Assembly (NCBI GenBank): GCA_052148435.1 | Contig: JBKQIF010000126.1 | Span: 1-64,000, forward strand | From: JBEKYD01 sp052148435 | GTDB taxonomy: Bacteria > Acidobacteriota > Terriglobia > Bryobacterales > Bryobacteraceae | Length of the DNA stretch: 64,000 nucleotides | Reading direction: 5' to 3' | Part shown: piece by piece, positions 32,409-41,116 of the stretch | Layout of the letters: each line of letters opens with the position of its first letter | Numbering within the stretch: the first letter of the stretch is position 1 | The notes under the pieces: generated by a model | Databases searched by the model: none | Seen by the model: only the letters and a program-made list of their open reading frames with translations | What the model was told of the DNA's origin: nothing | Program-made: the position numbers and the translations under genes

Positions 32409-33941
32409 TCAGACCTTCAGTTCCCAGCCTTTTCGGAAGATCGGTTTAACAAAGGTGTTCGCTTCGACGCTGTTGGTGAAGCGCCGATTCTTGCTGTCCC
32501 ACTCCAGCTTGCCCGGCACATGCAGCGCGATGGCGGTGAGCGCCAGCCACTCCGCATAGGGAGCCGTGATGCTGAAGTCCGAGCAGCCGGCGTCTCCGCC
32601 CTTGGCGGCGCGGATCCAGTCCAGCATGTGCCCCGGGGATCGGGTGAGTAACGGCGGCGGCAGCTCATACTCCGCCCAGCGCGCGGCCGGGAGCAGGTGC
32701 ACGCCTTCGCCTCGGTTGCAGGTGGCCATGATGCCCTTGGTACCGATGAAGACGCTCCCGTTGCCGGTCAAAATTCCCGGTTGCGGCGGGGTGGGCGGAT
32801 CGCCAAACACGCGCACGCCGGGGCCTCCGGCGCCGACGCGTTCGCCGGTACGTGGCGGGCGCGGGGAGGGCGGGGCCGCGGAGCGGGCGGCAGCGCCAGT
32901 GCCGGCTCCCGTCGGCCGCCCCTTGTCGGCAAGATTGTCCGGCCGCGGCAGTATGGTTTCGTTCTCCATCCCGGGAACCTGGTACACATCCGGATCGGTT
33001 GACCGCGAGCCGTCGTGATAGTAAACCGTGACCGCCGGCATCTCGCCGCGCGCCGGAAACTGCAGCCGCACGGTAGCCCGATTCGGATAGGTAAGCTGGC
33101 TCTTGCCTTCCACCCGGATGCACTCCAGGCTGGTGGGCGCTCCCAGTTGCAGCGCTGTCTGCACCGGCCCGGCCGTATGGGTGGCCCAATTGCCGATCTG
33201 CCCCGTGCCGAAATCCAAAAAGCCGCGCCAGTTATAAGGCACGTAGCAGGAACTGAACGCACGTTCGCGGGACCCGCCCTGCCAATGTTCCCAATCCAAA
33301 GTGGCCGGCACCGGGTCTTGGGGCGGCGGTTCCTTCAAACCGGTGGGATGCGTGCCGGGATTGGTGGAAATGTGGACCTCGGTGACATCGCCGATGGCAC
33401 CCGACCAGACGATCTCCGCCGCCACCCGGTTGCACTCGTGCGAGAAGCCCTGGTTCCCCATCTGGGTCGCGACCTTGTACTTGACGGCCGCTTCCTGCAA
33501 CAGCCGGGCTTCCCATGGCGTACGGGTGAGCGGCTTTTCCAGGTAGACGTGCTGGCCGCGTTCCATGCACGCCAGGGCTACGGTGGCATGCATGAAATCC
33601 GGAATGGCAATGATGCAGGCGTCGATATTCTTGCCCTCTTTGTCGAGCATCGCGCGGAAGTCTTTGTACTTGGGAGCTTTCTCGTAGCGCTCGAAACTCG
33701 GCGCCGCGCGCGTTTGGTCGACATCGCACAGGGCCACGATGTTCTCGGTGCGCGCCGCGTCGTTCAGATCGGCGCCGCCCTGGCCGCCGCAGCCGATGGC
33801 GGCCACGTTCAATTTGTCATAGAAGGGCTTGTAGCCCAGGGCCCGCAGCGACGGCACGCTGCCGAATCCGGCCGAAGGGATCGCCCCGGCGAGCAGCGAC
33901 CCGAAAAAGAAATGCCGTCTGGAAACGTTTGAACAGGACAT
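32409..33941 (-). CDS. Gfo/Idh/MocA-family oxidoreductase, secreted (Tat-like leader)
   Basis: About 510 aa. The leader SRRHFFFGSLLAGAIPSAGFG has the twin Arg and hydrophobic core of a Tat signal. The Rossmann domain starts KLNVAAIGCGGQGGADLND. The EKPLTRTPWEA motif (Lys of the catalytic dyad) is conserved, and the C-terminal domain contains NWRGFLDFGTGQIGNWATH. A low-complexity Pro/Arg/Ala insert lies at about residues 340-370. Such proteins oxidise or isomerise sugars with tightly bound NAD(P). The substrate is unknown, and the gene stands alone. Confidence 0.88.
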   Translation of the reverse strand: MSCSNVSRRHFFFGSLLAGAIPSAGFGSVPSLRALGYKPFYDKLNVAAIGCGGQGGADLNDAARTENIVALCDVDQTRAAPSFERYEKAPKYKDFRAMLDKEGKNIDACIIAIPDFMHATVALACMERGQHVYLEKPLTRTPWEARLLQEAAVKYKVATQMGNQGFSHECNRVAAEIVWSGAIGDVTEVHISTNPGTHPTGLKEPPPQDPVPATLDWEHWQGGSRERAFSSCYVPYNWRGFLDFGTGQIGNWATHTAGPVQTALQLGAPTSLECIRVEGKSQLTYPNRATVRLQFPARGEMPAVTVYYHDGSRSTDPDVYQVPGMENETILPRPDNLADKGRPTGAGTGAAARSAAPPSPRPPRTGERVGAGGPGVRVFGDPPTPPQPGILTGNGSVFIGTKGIMATCNRGEGVHLLPAARWAEYELPPPLLTRSPGHMLDWIRAAKGGDAGCSDFSITAPYAEWLALTAIALHVPGKLEWDSKNRRFTNSVEANTFVKPIFRKGWELKV

Positions 33942-34046
33942 GACTGATGGCTTCCGATCGGCCGTCCGAGGGCAAGACGCTCGGAGCGGCTCTCCATTGT
34001 GTTATCCGGCGGCGTGCCCCGTTGTCAAGCCCGGCTGCCGGTCCGA

Positions 34047-34309
34047 TTAGCGGCGGGCGAGGGCGGCGCACAGCCAGGCCGCGGCGTATCCCAGGGTTAC
34101 GCTGCCGGCAATGTTGAGCAGGGCCAGCCAGAGACCGCCGTCCCGCGCGGCCGAGTAGGTTTCCCACTCGAAACTCGAAAAGGTGGTGTAGCCGCCCAGA
34201 AAACCGACCACCAGCAGCGGCCGCCGTAGCGCGTCATGATGGGAGTGCCGGCCAGGTAAAGCGCCAACGAACCGGCACCTCCGCCCACCAGCACCAGCAG
34301 ATACTTCAT
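34047..34309 (-). pseudogene. crcB: internally deleted fluoride channel gene
   Basis: The N-terminus MKYLLVLVGGGAGSLALYLAG and the C-terminal half PLLVVGFLGGYTTFSSFEWE...LARR match CrcB/Fluc, including the diagnostic TTFSSFE. They are in different frames and joined near TRYGGR, so about 40-50 residues (normally the FPxGTxxVNxxG region) are missing. The 263-nt span is not a multiple of three. CrcB exports fluoride; this copy cannot make a channel. It follows the TsaC/Sua5 gene by 4 nt. Confidence 0.8.
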
Positions 34310-34313
34310 ATCG

Positions 34314-34949
34314 CTAGGAGCGCAGGCATTCGGCGATTTCTTTTTCCGGAATGGATCCTTCGCGAATGATCTTCCAGTAGGGCTCGGTGATATCGACCGT
34401 GGTGGCGCCCTCGGAGCGGCAGGGTCCGCCATCGAGCACGAGGTCCACACGGCCGTCCATGGTGCCGAAAACTTCGATGCCGCTGCGGCAGGTGGGGCGG
34501 CCGGAGATGTTCGCGCTGGTGGCGACCAGGGGTTGATTCAGGACGCCCAGCAACTGGTCGGCGACGGCGGAGCGCGACTGGCGCAAGGCGAGCCGGCCGG
34601 TGTTGCCGGTGACTTTGAGCGGCACCTTGGCGGAAGCCGGCACGATGATGGTGAGCGGGCCGGGCCAGAAACGGCGCGCCAACAGGAAAAAGCGGTTGTT
34701 CAACTGGCCGGCGTATTCCTCGGCCATGAGCGTGCCGCGCACCAGAATCGGCAGGGACCGCTGCGATTCACGGCCTTTGGCTTCAAATACCTGGGCCACG
34801 GCGCGCAAGTTGAAGGGGTCTGCCACCAGCGAATACAGCGAATCGGTGGGGATCGCCACCACGCGGCCACGGCGGATGGCGGCGGCGGCGCGCTCCAGCA
34901 CGTCCGCTTGCGGTTTTTCGAGATCGATTTCGACCAGGTCGGTAGCCAT
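34314..34949 (-). CDS. L-threonylcarbamoyladenylate synthase (TsaC/Sua5 family)
   Basis: About 211 aa YrdC domain. It makes threonylcarbamoyl-AMP for the universal t6A37 tRNA modification. Signature segments are VVAIPTDSLYSLVADPFN, RSLPILVRG, FFLLARRFWPGPLTIIVPAS and VATSANISGRPT. It lacks the Sua5 C-terminal extension, so it is TsaC-like in length. It lies between the methionine-cycle fusion (upstream) and the crcB remnant (downstream), all on the minus strand. Confidence 0.93.
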   Translation of the reverse strand: MATDLVEIDLEKPQADVLERAAAAIRRGRVVAIPTDSLYSLVADPFNLRAVAQVFEAKGRESQRSLPILVRGTLMAEEYAGQLNNRFFLLARRFWPGPLTIIVPASAKVPLKVTGNTGRLALRQSRSAVADQLLGVLNQPLVATSANISGRPTCRSGIEVFGTMDGRVDLVLDGGPCRSEGATTVDITEPYWKIIREGSIPEKEIAECLRS

Positions 34950-34960
34950 AGGTGAGGTTG

Positions 34961-36829
34961 TTAGCGGGGCCCGATCGCCTCGGCGACGTCGAGCGCCATC
35001 TGGTAGCGGCCGAAGGGCGCGCTGAGCTGCACGCCGGCCACCAGCGGGCGGATGCGCGCCACCATTTCCCGGGCAATCGCGACACCTTCCTGGCGCGACA
35101 TCTCGGCGTTGTCCACGCGGCGCATGCGCTCCATGAATTCCTCGGGAACCGGAACGCGCAACTCATTCACCATGAACTCGGCGTTCCGGTAACTGGTGAG
35201 CGGCCAGACGCCGCACACCACCGGGATTTTGGCCTGGGCGATGCGCTTCAGAAACCCTTCCAACAGGTTGAGGTCGAATACGGGCTGGGTGACGACGTAT
35301 TCGGCGCCGGCTTCGACTTTCCAGTCGAAGCGGCGGATTTCCTCGTCCATATTCATCGCGCCGGGGTTGGCGCCCACGCCGATCAGCAGAGCGGTTTCGG
35401 AACCGATGGGATTGCCGCCGATATCCAGACCGTGGTTGAGGTTACGGACGATGTTAACCAGCCCGATGGCGTCCACGTCGAAAACCGCGGTGGCATCGGG
35501 ATACGCGCCCATGCGCGGCGGATCGCCGGTAATGCAGATCAGGTTGCGAATGCCCAACGTATGCGCGCCGATCAGCTCGGACTGGATCCCGAGGATGTTG
35601 CGGTCGCGACAGCAGAAGTGATTCACGGCCTCGATGCCGGCTTGCTGCTGGATGAGCTGGCAGGCCGCCTGCGCGGACATGCGGGCGCTGGCGCGCGGGC
35701 CGTCCGGCACGTTGATGGCGTCGATGCCGTGCTCGGCGCACAGCCGCGCGCCGGCGATCTCGCGCGAAGCATCCACGCCGCGCGGCGGCAGGATTTCCAC
35801 GAAGGCGACGAATTTGCCCTCAACCAGCTTCGCGCCCAACTTGGATTTCCGCTCCATGGGAACCGGCGGCAACGAATGTGAGCGGGTTTCCGGCTCGTCC
35901 ACCGTCACCGCCAACCGCTTATGCCCAGGCTGCAAGGAGCGAGCCTCGGAACGAATCAGCTTGATGTGCTCGGGAGTGGTGCCGCAGCAGCCGCCCACGA
36001 TGCGCACCCCGGCCCACAGCATGCGGCGCGCGTACTGCGCCATATATTCCGGCGAGCAAAGATAAATATTGCGCCCTTCGACGCGCATCGGCAAGCCGGC
36101 ATTGGGCATGGCGCTCAGGGGCTTCTGGGTGAAGCCGAGCATGCGCTCGACGGTTTCGAGCGTTGCTTTCGGACCCACCGAACAGTTCAACCCGATGACA
36201 TCGACCGGCCAGGAATCCATGGCGCGGGTGAAGCTTTCCGTATCGGCGCCGCCCGGCAAGTGGCCGAAATCGTCGATGGTGACCTGGGCGACGATGGCCA
36301 GGTCCCCTCCGGCCGCCTCCCGCGCGGCGAAAACGGCTTCGCGCAGCTCGTCGAGGTTGCCAAAGGTTTCCAGAATCAGCAGATCGACGCCGGCATCGAG
36401 CAAGGCGTCGGCCTGTTCCCGAAAGGCCCGCCGCGCTTCGGCGAACGAGGTAGGTCCGAGGGGTTCAATGCGCACTCCCAACGGACCGATGGCGCCGGCC
36501 ACGAATGCGCCGTCACGGGACGCCTCGCGCGCCAGGCGCACCCCGGCGCGGTTGATATCGGCCAGCTTTTCCGCCACCCCGAACGCCGCCAGCCGAATTC
36601 GGTTGGCGCCAAAAGTGTTGGTTTCCAGAATCTCCGCGCCGGCTTTGACATATTCGGCGTGGATCTGACGCACCAGATCCGGCGCGGAAAGGTTCAGCTC
36701 GTCAAAGCAACGGTTGATAAAGACCCCGCGCGAATAGAGCATGGTGCCCATCGCGCCGTCGGCCACCAGCACACGGCTGGCCAGCCGGTCGCGGAATTCC
36801 TGAGCGCGCGTGGTCGTCGCAGTTGCCAT
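34961..36829 (-). CDS. bifunctional homocysteine S-methyltransferase / methylenetetrahydrofolate reductase
   Basis: About 622 aa fusion. The N-terminal half is a Zn-dependent homocysteine methyltransferase: VADGAMGTMLYSRG, then GLNCSVGP and VGGCCGTTPEHI, which provide the three Zn cysteines. The C-terminal half (from about residue 330) is an MTHFR TIM barrel with FVEILPPRG, NLICITGDPPRMG and VVTQPVFDL. The fusion passes methyl groups from folate to methionine without cobalamin. The ATG at 36829 is used; the upstream extension to 36898 is implausible. The downstream TsaC-family gene is 11 bp away. Confidence 0.93.
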   Translation of the reverse strand: MATATTTRAQEFRDRLASRVLVADGAMGTMLYSRGVFINRCFDELNLSAPDLVRQIHAEYVKAGAEILETNTFGANRIRLAAFGVAEKLADINRAGVRLAREASRDGAFVAGAIGPLGVRIEPLGPTSFAEARRAFREQADALLDAGVDLLILETFGNLDELREAVFAAREAAGGDLAIVAQVTIDDFGHLPGGADTESFTRAMDSWPVDVIGLNCSVGPKATLETVERMLGFTQKPLSAMPNAGLPMRVEGRNIYLCSPEYMAQYARRMLWAGVRIVGGCCGTTPEHIKLIRSEARSLQPGHKRLAVTVDEPETRSHSLPPVPMERKSKLGAKLVEGKFVAFVEILPPRGVDASREIAGARLCAEHGIDAINVPDGPRASARMSAQAACQLIQQQAGIEAVNHFCCRDRNILGIQSELIGAHTLGIRNLICITGDPPRMGAYPDATAVFDVDAIGLVNIVRNLNHGLDIGGNPIGSETALLIGVGANPGAMNMDEEIRRFDWKVEAGAEYVVTQPVFDLNLLEGFLKRIAQAKIPVVCGVWPLTSYRNAEFMVNELRVPVPEEFMERMRRVDNAEMSRQEGVAIAREMVARIRPLVAGVQLSAPFGRYQMALDVAEAIGPR

Positions 36830-36968
36830 TTGGGATGTAATCGCAAAGTTGTTTCGGGTGCGGAACTTGCGACATTTCGATTCTACCGCGACGGGCAACA
36901 GAATGCTGGAAGCCGATTTCCCAGCCGGCCGGATGCGTTTTTCAGTTCGCGCCCGCGCGGTTCCGTGG

Positions 36969-37640
36969 TCAGTTCAACACGGGCGAGGACAACCGGATGA
37001 TTTTCCTCTGAATGGCATACTGCACCAATTGAGCTTTATTGTGAATATCGAGTTTGCGCATGAGGTTGAACTTGTGGGCCTCCACGGTTTTCACGCTTAA
37101 CTCGAAGTCGCAGGCGATTTCCTTGACGGATTTCCCCTCGGCGAGCAATTTGAGAATTTCTTTTTCGCGCTTGGTGAGAGTTGCGAAGCGCGGTTGCCGG
37201 ACCGAGTCGTGGCCCTGGGTTCGAAAATCGTCGACCAGGCGGGACAACAGGCGGGGGCTGAGGCAACTGCCACCGCGGTGGACCTCGCGAATTGCGGTAA
37301 CGAGCTGGTCGGCGGGGCTATCCTTCAAGATGTAGCCGTTGGCGCCCAGTTCCACGCACTCCGCCAGGTACTCCTCGTCGTCATACATGGAAAGGAAAAC
37401 GACGCGCGTGTCGGGACGATCCTTGCGGATCAGGCGAGTGGCTTCAAAGCTGCTCATGCCGCTCATGCCGATGTCCATCAGCACCACATCGGGTTTGAGA
37501 CTCGCGGCCAAGGCAACTGCCTCGGAGGCGTTGGCGGCTTCGCCGGCCACTTCGATATCCGGTTCCGTGCCGAGAAGGGTACGCAGGCCCTGCCGGAACA
37601 TCGTGTGATCGTCAGTGAGAAGTACTCGAATTCTTGACAT
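36969..37640 (-). CDS. NarL/FixJ-type response regulator
   Basis: About 223 aa. The receiver domain has VLLTDDHTMFRQGLRTLL with the acidic pocket, and the phospho-acceptor Asp in DVVLMDIGMSGM. The LuxR-type HTH is LTKREKEILKLLAEGKSVKEI with TVEAHKFNLMRKLDI. It probably regulates transcription after phosphorylation by the overlapping upstream kinase; the two frames share 29 nt. Target genes are unknown. Confidence 0.95.
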   Translation of the reverse strand: MSRIRVLLTDDHTMFRQGLRTLLGTEPDIEVAGEAANASEAVALAASLKPDVVLMDIGMSGMSSFEATRLIRKDRPDTRVVFLSMYDDEEYLAECVELGANGYILKDSPADQLVTAIREVHRGGSCLSPRLLSRLVDDFRTQGHDSVRQPRFATLTKREKEILKLLAEGKSVKEIACDFELSVKTVEAHKFNLMRKLDIHNKAQLVQYAIQRKIIRLSSPVLN

Positions 37641-39105
37641 TGCTTCCTACCATGACTTTGTTTACTACCGTAGTTACTGCCCGTGCTGGCTTTTGCGGCC
37701 ATTCGAGCGTTACGACCGTGCCTCGGCCGGGCACGCTTTTCACGGTGAGCGCGGCATGGAGCAGCGCCGCCCGATCTTTCATGCCAGCCAGGCCGAACGA
37801 CATTGGCTTTGAAGCCTCTCCCACCGCGAAGCCCGTTCCGTCATCCGCAATCCGCAGTCTGATTCTCTTATCGGCGATTACCAGCAAAAGTATTACATGC
37901 GTGGCCCGAGAATGTTTGGCCACGTTATTGAGACACTCCTGAGCAACCCGGTAGACCAATTCCTGAAAAGCCGGAGACAAGCCATCCGCCTGGCCCGAAA
38001 TCCGCAGCCGCGGTTTGGCCGGGTGAGTTCGTCCGAAGGTGGCTACCAACTGCCGCAATGCCGCGGCCAATCCCAAACGCTCCAGCACCGCCGGACTCAG
38101 AGCGGCGATGGTTCGCCGCAAGTCCACGGCGGCGCGCTCGGCGATGCCGCGCGCGCGGCGCAGGCGGCGGCGCAATCCCCCCGTTAACTCACGTTCGATC
38201 AATTCCAGTTCCAGCCGCAGCGCCAACAAGGATTGGGCGGCCTGGTCGTGCAGTTCGCACCCGATACGACGGCGTTCCTTTTCCTCAGCCTGCCGAGCCA
38301 GCGCCACCGCCTGGCGCAATTCCGTCTCCAGGCGGCGGCGGTCCAGAACCTCGCCTACGCGCTTCGAGGCCGCTTCGAGCAGGCTCCGTTCGCGTGGCAT
38401 CCAACGGCGTTGGGCGGCGAAGGCCAGTTGCAGAACGTGGCGCTGGGCAAGCGGCAAAGACCAATAACTGGCATACTTGCCGCGCATGGAGGGATCGGCT
38501 ATCAGCGCGGCGGCCGATTCCTGCCCCGTGCCGCCGGCGATCGACCGCGGGCTGGCCAGTTTTCCGGAAGGGGGCTGATCGAGCGCCAGCAGCCGGCCCG
38601 CCTGAGCGCCGAAACCACGCGTCAGAATCCCGGCCAATCGCCGCAGGAATTGCAGCGTATCCGAGCATTCGGCATCGGCCCGATAGATGGCAAACAGGGC
38701 CTGGGTTTCAGCCTCCCGCACCTGGTAGTAGGCGCGGGTAAGCGCCAACACGGTGGCCAGGTGAATCTGCTCGCGCGATGGGGCGAACCGGCCCTCCAGA
38801 GCTTCCGCCAGCAACCGCCCGAATTCAGCGAGGGCTTCATGCGCCTCGGGCGGCGGCAAATTCCAACGGGCCAGACTTCTCCCATGGCGCTCCACCTGTT
38901 CCACGAAGCGGGCGAGCCCACCGGCGCGGGCCGCCGCCAGCGGCGTGATACCCGCCAAGGCCCGGCGTTGTGCCGGGTCATAGCGGTGCGCGCGCAACCA
39001 TTTGCCGAACTCGCGTTCCAGCCGGCCCGCCACCGGCTCGATCGCCCGCGTCAGGCGTGCGGCGTGGTTCCGCGCGGCTCTGGTAAACAATTCGACCGAG
39101 GACAT
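37612..39105 (-). CDS. NarX/DegS-type sensor histidine kinase, apparently soluble
   Basis: About 497 aa. The C-terminal HisKA_3 box RRRIGCELHDQAAQSLLALR contains the phospho-His, and the HATPase_c domain has ECLNNVAKHSRA (N box), IADDGTGF and FGLAGMKDRAALL (G boxes). The N-terminal ~270 residues are helical and GAF-like with no clear TM segment, so the kinase probably senses a cytosolic cue. A second ATG (39105) is chosen over 39123. It overlaps the response regulator start by 29 nt. Confidence 0.92.
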   Translation of the reverse strand: MSSVELFTRAARNHAARLTRAIEPVAGRLEREFGKWLRAHRYDPAQRRALAGITPLAAARAGGLARFVEQVERHGRSLARWNLPPPEAHEALAEFGRLLAEALEGRFAPSREQIHLATVLALTRAYYQVREAETQALFAIYRADAECSDTLQFLRRLAGILTRGFGAQAGRLLALDQPPSGKLASPRSIAGGTGQESAAALIADPSMRGKYASYWSLPLAQRHVLQLAFAAQRRWMPRERSLLEAASKRVGEVLDRRRLETELRQAVALARQAEEKERRRIGCELHDQAAQSLLALRLELELIERELTGGLRRRLRRARGIAERAAVDLRRTIAALSPAVLERLGLAAALRQLVATFGRTHPAKPRLRISGQADGLSPAFQELVYRVAQECLNNVAKHSRATHVILLLVIADKRIRLRIADDGTGFAVGEASKPMSFGLAGMKDRAALLHAALTVKSVPGRGTVVTLEWPQKPARAVTTVVNKVMVGSNVKNSSTSH

Positions 39106-39216
39106 CGCGTTTGTGCTCCACAAGCTCTAAGCACAAATTATCGGCACGATGGGCGGATTCCTTTAGGCGGAAAGTTCTATTGCCCGACGGCCGATTCCCC
39201 GGCGTTTGCCCGACGC

Positions 39217-40185
39217 CTACCCGATAAACTGCACTTCCGGTTCGAGCAGGACGCCGAAACGAACTTCGACTTTGGATTGCAAATCGGCGATCAACTCGCG
39301 CAACTCGGCCGCGGTGCCGCCGCCGGCGTTGTAAATCAGATTGGCGTGATAGTCGGCTACCTGAATGCCGCCGCGCTGGAGTCCCTTGGCGCCGGCGCGC
39401 TCCAGGAACCAGGCGGCCGGGACTTTGCCTTCCCGCACGGCCGAAGCCGGAATTTCGCTTTGCAAGGGAGCGGGCAGATCCGCCAGCAGCAGGTTCTTGA
39501 AAATGCTGCCGGCGCATTTCATGGTGGGCGGGAATTTCCGGTTGCGCACGGCCACAATCTCCGCGGCGGTGGCCTGCAGTTCGCCCGCATAGGCTTCGGC
39601 GTCTTCCATGTGCAGCTCGGCGCTCAGAACGATCCACTCTTTGCGTTGTTTGAAGACGCTCTCGCGATAGCGGAACCGGCAGGCGGCGTGGTCCATCCGG
39701 CGCACCGCGGCGCCATCGAAATACTCGACCCGCACCACCCGTTCGGAGATGGAGTGGCCGTAGGCGCCGGCGTTGCCGTAAATCGCGGCGCCCACCCATC
39801 CGGGGATGCCGGCCAGAGTTTCCAGTCCCTTCAAGCCACGGGCTACGGTGAAATTCACCAGTTCCTGAAGCTCCGCGCCGGCCTGCACCGTCACGCGCGT
39901 GCCTTCGGCGCGGATGGCCGCGGCCCGGTAGCGCAGCACCATGCCGCGAAAGCCGGCGTCGGAAACCACCAGGTTGGTGCCGCCGCCGATGACGGTCAAG
40001 GCCAGTCCCGCGTGGCGCGCCATCGCCAGCGCGGCAGTGAAGGCCGGGATGGTCGCGGCATCCACCAGCCAATCCGCCTCGCCGCCGATTCCGAATCGCG
40101 TGTAGCCCGCCAGCGGCGCGCTGCGTAAGATAGTGAGTTGAGGAATCTCGGTGAGGCGCGCCTCGGTCTCTTCCGCGGTGAGCAT
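39217..40185 (-). CDS. murB: UDP-N-acetylenolpyruvoylglucosamine reductase
   Basis: Flavoenzyme reducing UDP-GlcNAc-enolpyruvate to UDP-MurNAc in peptidoglycan synthesis, about 322 aa. TRFGIGGEADWLVDA and LTVIGGGTNLVVSDAGFRG bind FAD. IPGWVGAAIYGNAGAYG, FRYRESVFK and CAGSIFKNLL (catalytic Ser) are present, with the Glu in the final LEPEVQFIG. It is divergent from the DUF2461 gene; the two starts are 27 bp apart. Confidence 0.95.
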   Translation of the reverse strand: MLTAEETEARLTEIPQLTILRSAPLAGYTRFGIGGEADWLVDAATIPAFTAALAMARHAGLALTVIGGGTNLVVSDAGFRGMVLRYRAAAIRAEGTRVTVQAGAELQELVNFTVARGLKGLETLAGIPGWVGAAIYGNAGAYGHSISERVVRVEYFDGAAVRRMDHAACRFRYRESVFKQRKEWIVLSAELHMEDAEAYAGELQATAAEIVAVRNRKFPPTMKCAGSIFKNLLLADLPAPLQSEIPASAVREGKVPAAWFLERAGAKGLQRGGIQVADYHANLIYNAGGGTAAELRELIADLQSKVEVRFGVLLEPEVQFIG

Positions 40186-40212
40186 CCACCTCGATTATAT
40201 AAGGAGGCAACG

Positions 40213-40926
40213 ATGGGGTCCCCATTCCCCGGGTTTCCGGCCGAAGCGCTGGAGTTTTTTCGAGGGCTGGCCCGCCACAACAACCGCGAGTGGTTCCAGC
40301 CGCGCAAGGCGAACTTTGAAGAATACGTGAAGCAGCCCATGGTGCGGTTGGTGGAAGCGCTCAACCGCGACCTCGAGCCGCTGGCGCCGGCCCTCGTCAC
40401 TCCACCGGAGAAGGCCATCTATCGCATCTATCGCGATACCCGCTTCAGTAAAGACAAAACGCCTTACAAGGACCATATCGCGGCCAGTTTCCATAGCCGC
40501 GCCACCGCCGGCCAGAGCGATGGCGGCCTGTACCTGGCGATTTCGCACAAGGAAGTGGCGGTGGGCGGCGGCGTCTATCTGCCCGACCCCGCCGGGCTGA
40601 GGGCGATTCGCGAGCACATCGCGCAGAACCACGGCGAATTGCGCCGCATTCTGGCGTCGAAGACCGTCAAGCGCCTGCTGGGAGAACTGCAGGGCGAGCA
40701 ACTGGCCCGCGTCCCGAAGGGCTTCGCCTGCGACCATCCCGCCGCCGACCTGCTGCGCTTCAAGCGCTACATTCTATATATCGAACTGCCGGCGGAACTG
40801 GCCACCACGCCGCGGCTCTACCAGGAAATCCGGAGCCGCTTCCGCGCCACCTTGCCGTTTCTCCAATTCCTGACCGCGCCGTTTGGCCAGGCGAAGAAAA
40901 AGCTGCACATTGCCGATCTGCTCTAG
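40213..40926 (+). CDS. DUF2461 / TIGR02453-family protein
   Basis: About 237 aa. FPAEALEFFRGLARHNNREWFQ, then IYRIYRDTRFSKDKTPYKDHI and GGLYLAISHKEVAVGGGVY are the family blocks. AAGGAGG at 40201-40207 precedes the ATG at 40213 by 5 nt, deciding the start. No enzymatic function is established for the family. It is divergent from murB and convergent with the unknown gene at 41117. Confidence 0.9.
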   Translation: MGSPFPGFPAEALEFFRGLARHNNREWFQPRKANFEEYVKQPMVRLVEALNRDLEPLAPALVTPPEKAIYRIYRDTRFSKDKTPYKDHIAASFHSRATAGQSDGGLYLAISHKEVAVGGGVYLPDPAGLRAIREHIAQNHGELRRILASKTVKRLLGELQGEQLARVPKGFACDHPAADLLRFKRYILYIELPAELATTPRLYQEIRSRFRATLPFLQFLTAPFGQAKKKLHIADLL

Positions 40927-40945
40927 CCTAGTGGCGTCAGTGCAT

Positions 40946-41008
40946 GGTGGCACAGGCTTCGGCCGCCTTCGCAGGCTGAGATGTTCACAGGCTAAAGCCT
41001 GTGCCACC
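40946..41008. repeat. inverted repeat between convergent genes
   Basis: GGTGGCACAGGCTT (40946-40959) pairs perfectly with AAGCCTGTGCCACC (40995-41008). An inner stem CACAGGCT/AGCCTGTG (40986-41003) uses part of the right arm, so two alternative folds exist. It lies just after the DUF2461 stop and could act as a bidirectional terminator or be a dispersed element. The same word family (GCAGGC/GCCTGC) occurs at 13019-13036. Confidence 0.8.
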
Positions 41009-41116
41009 TAATCGATATTCGACCTCGCGTTTTCCCGCTCGATCCAACGAAGCTCTTCGTATTCAGATCTTCGTATCGATGTCCGCCAAACCGGCCGACC
41101 CGCCGCGGCCAGCAGG

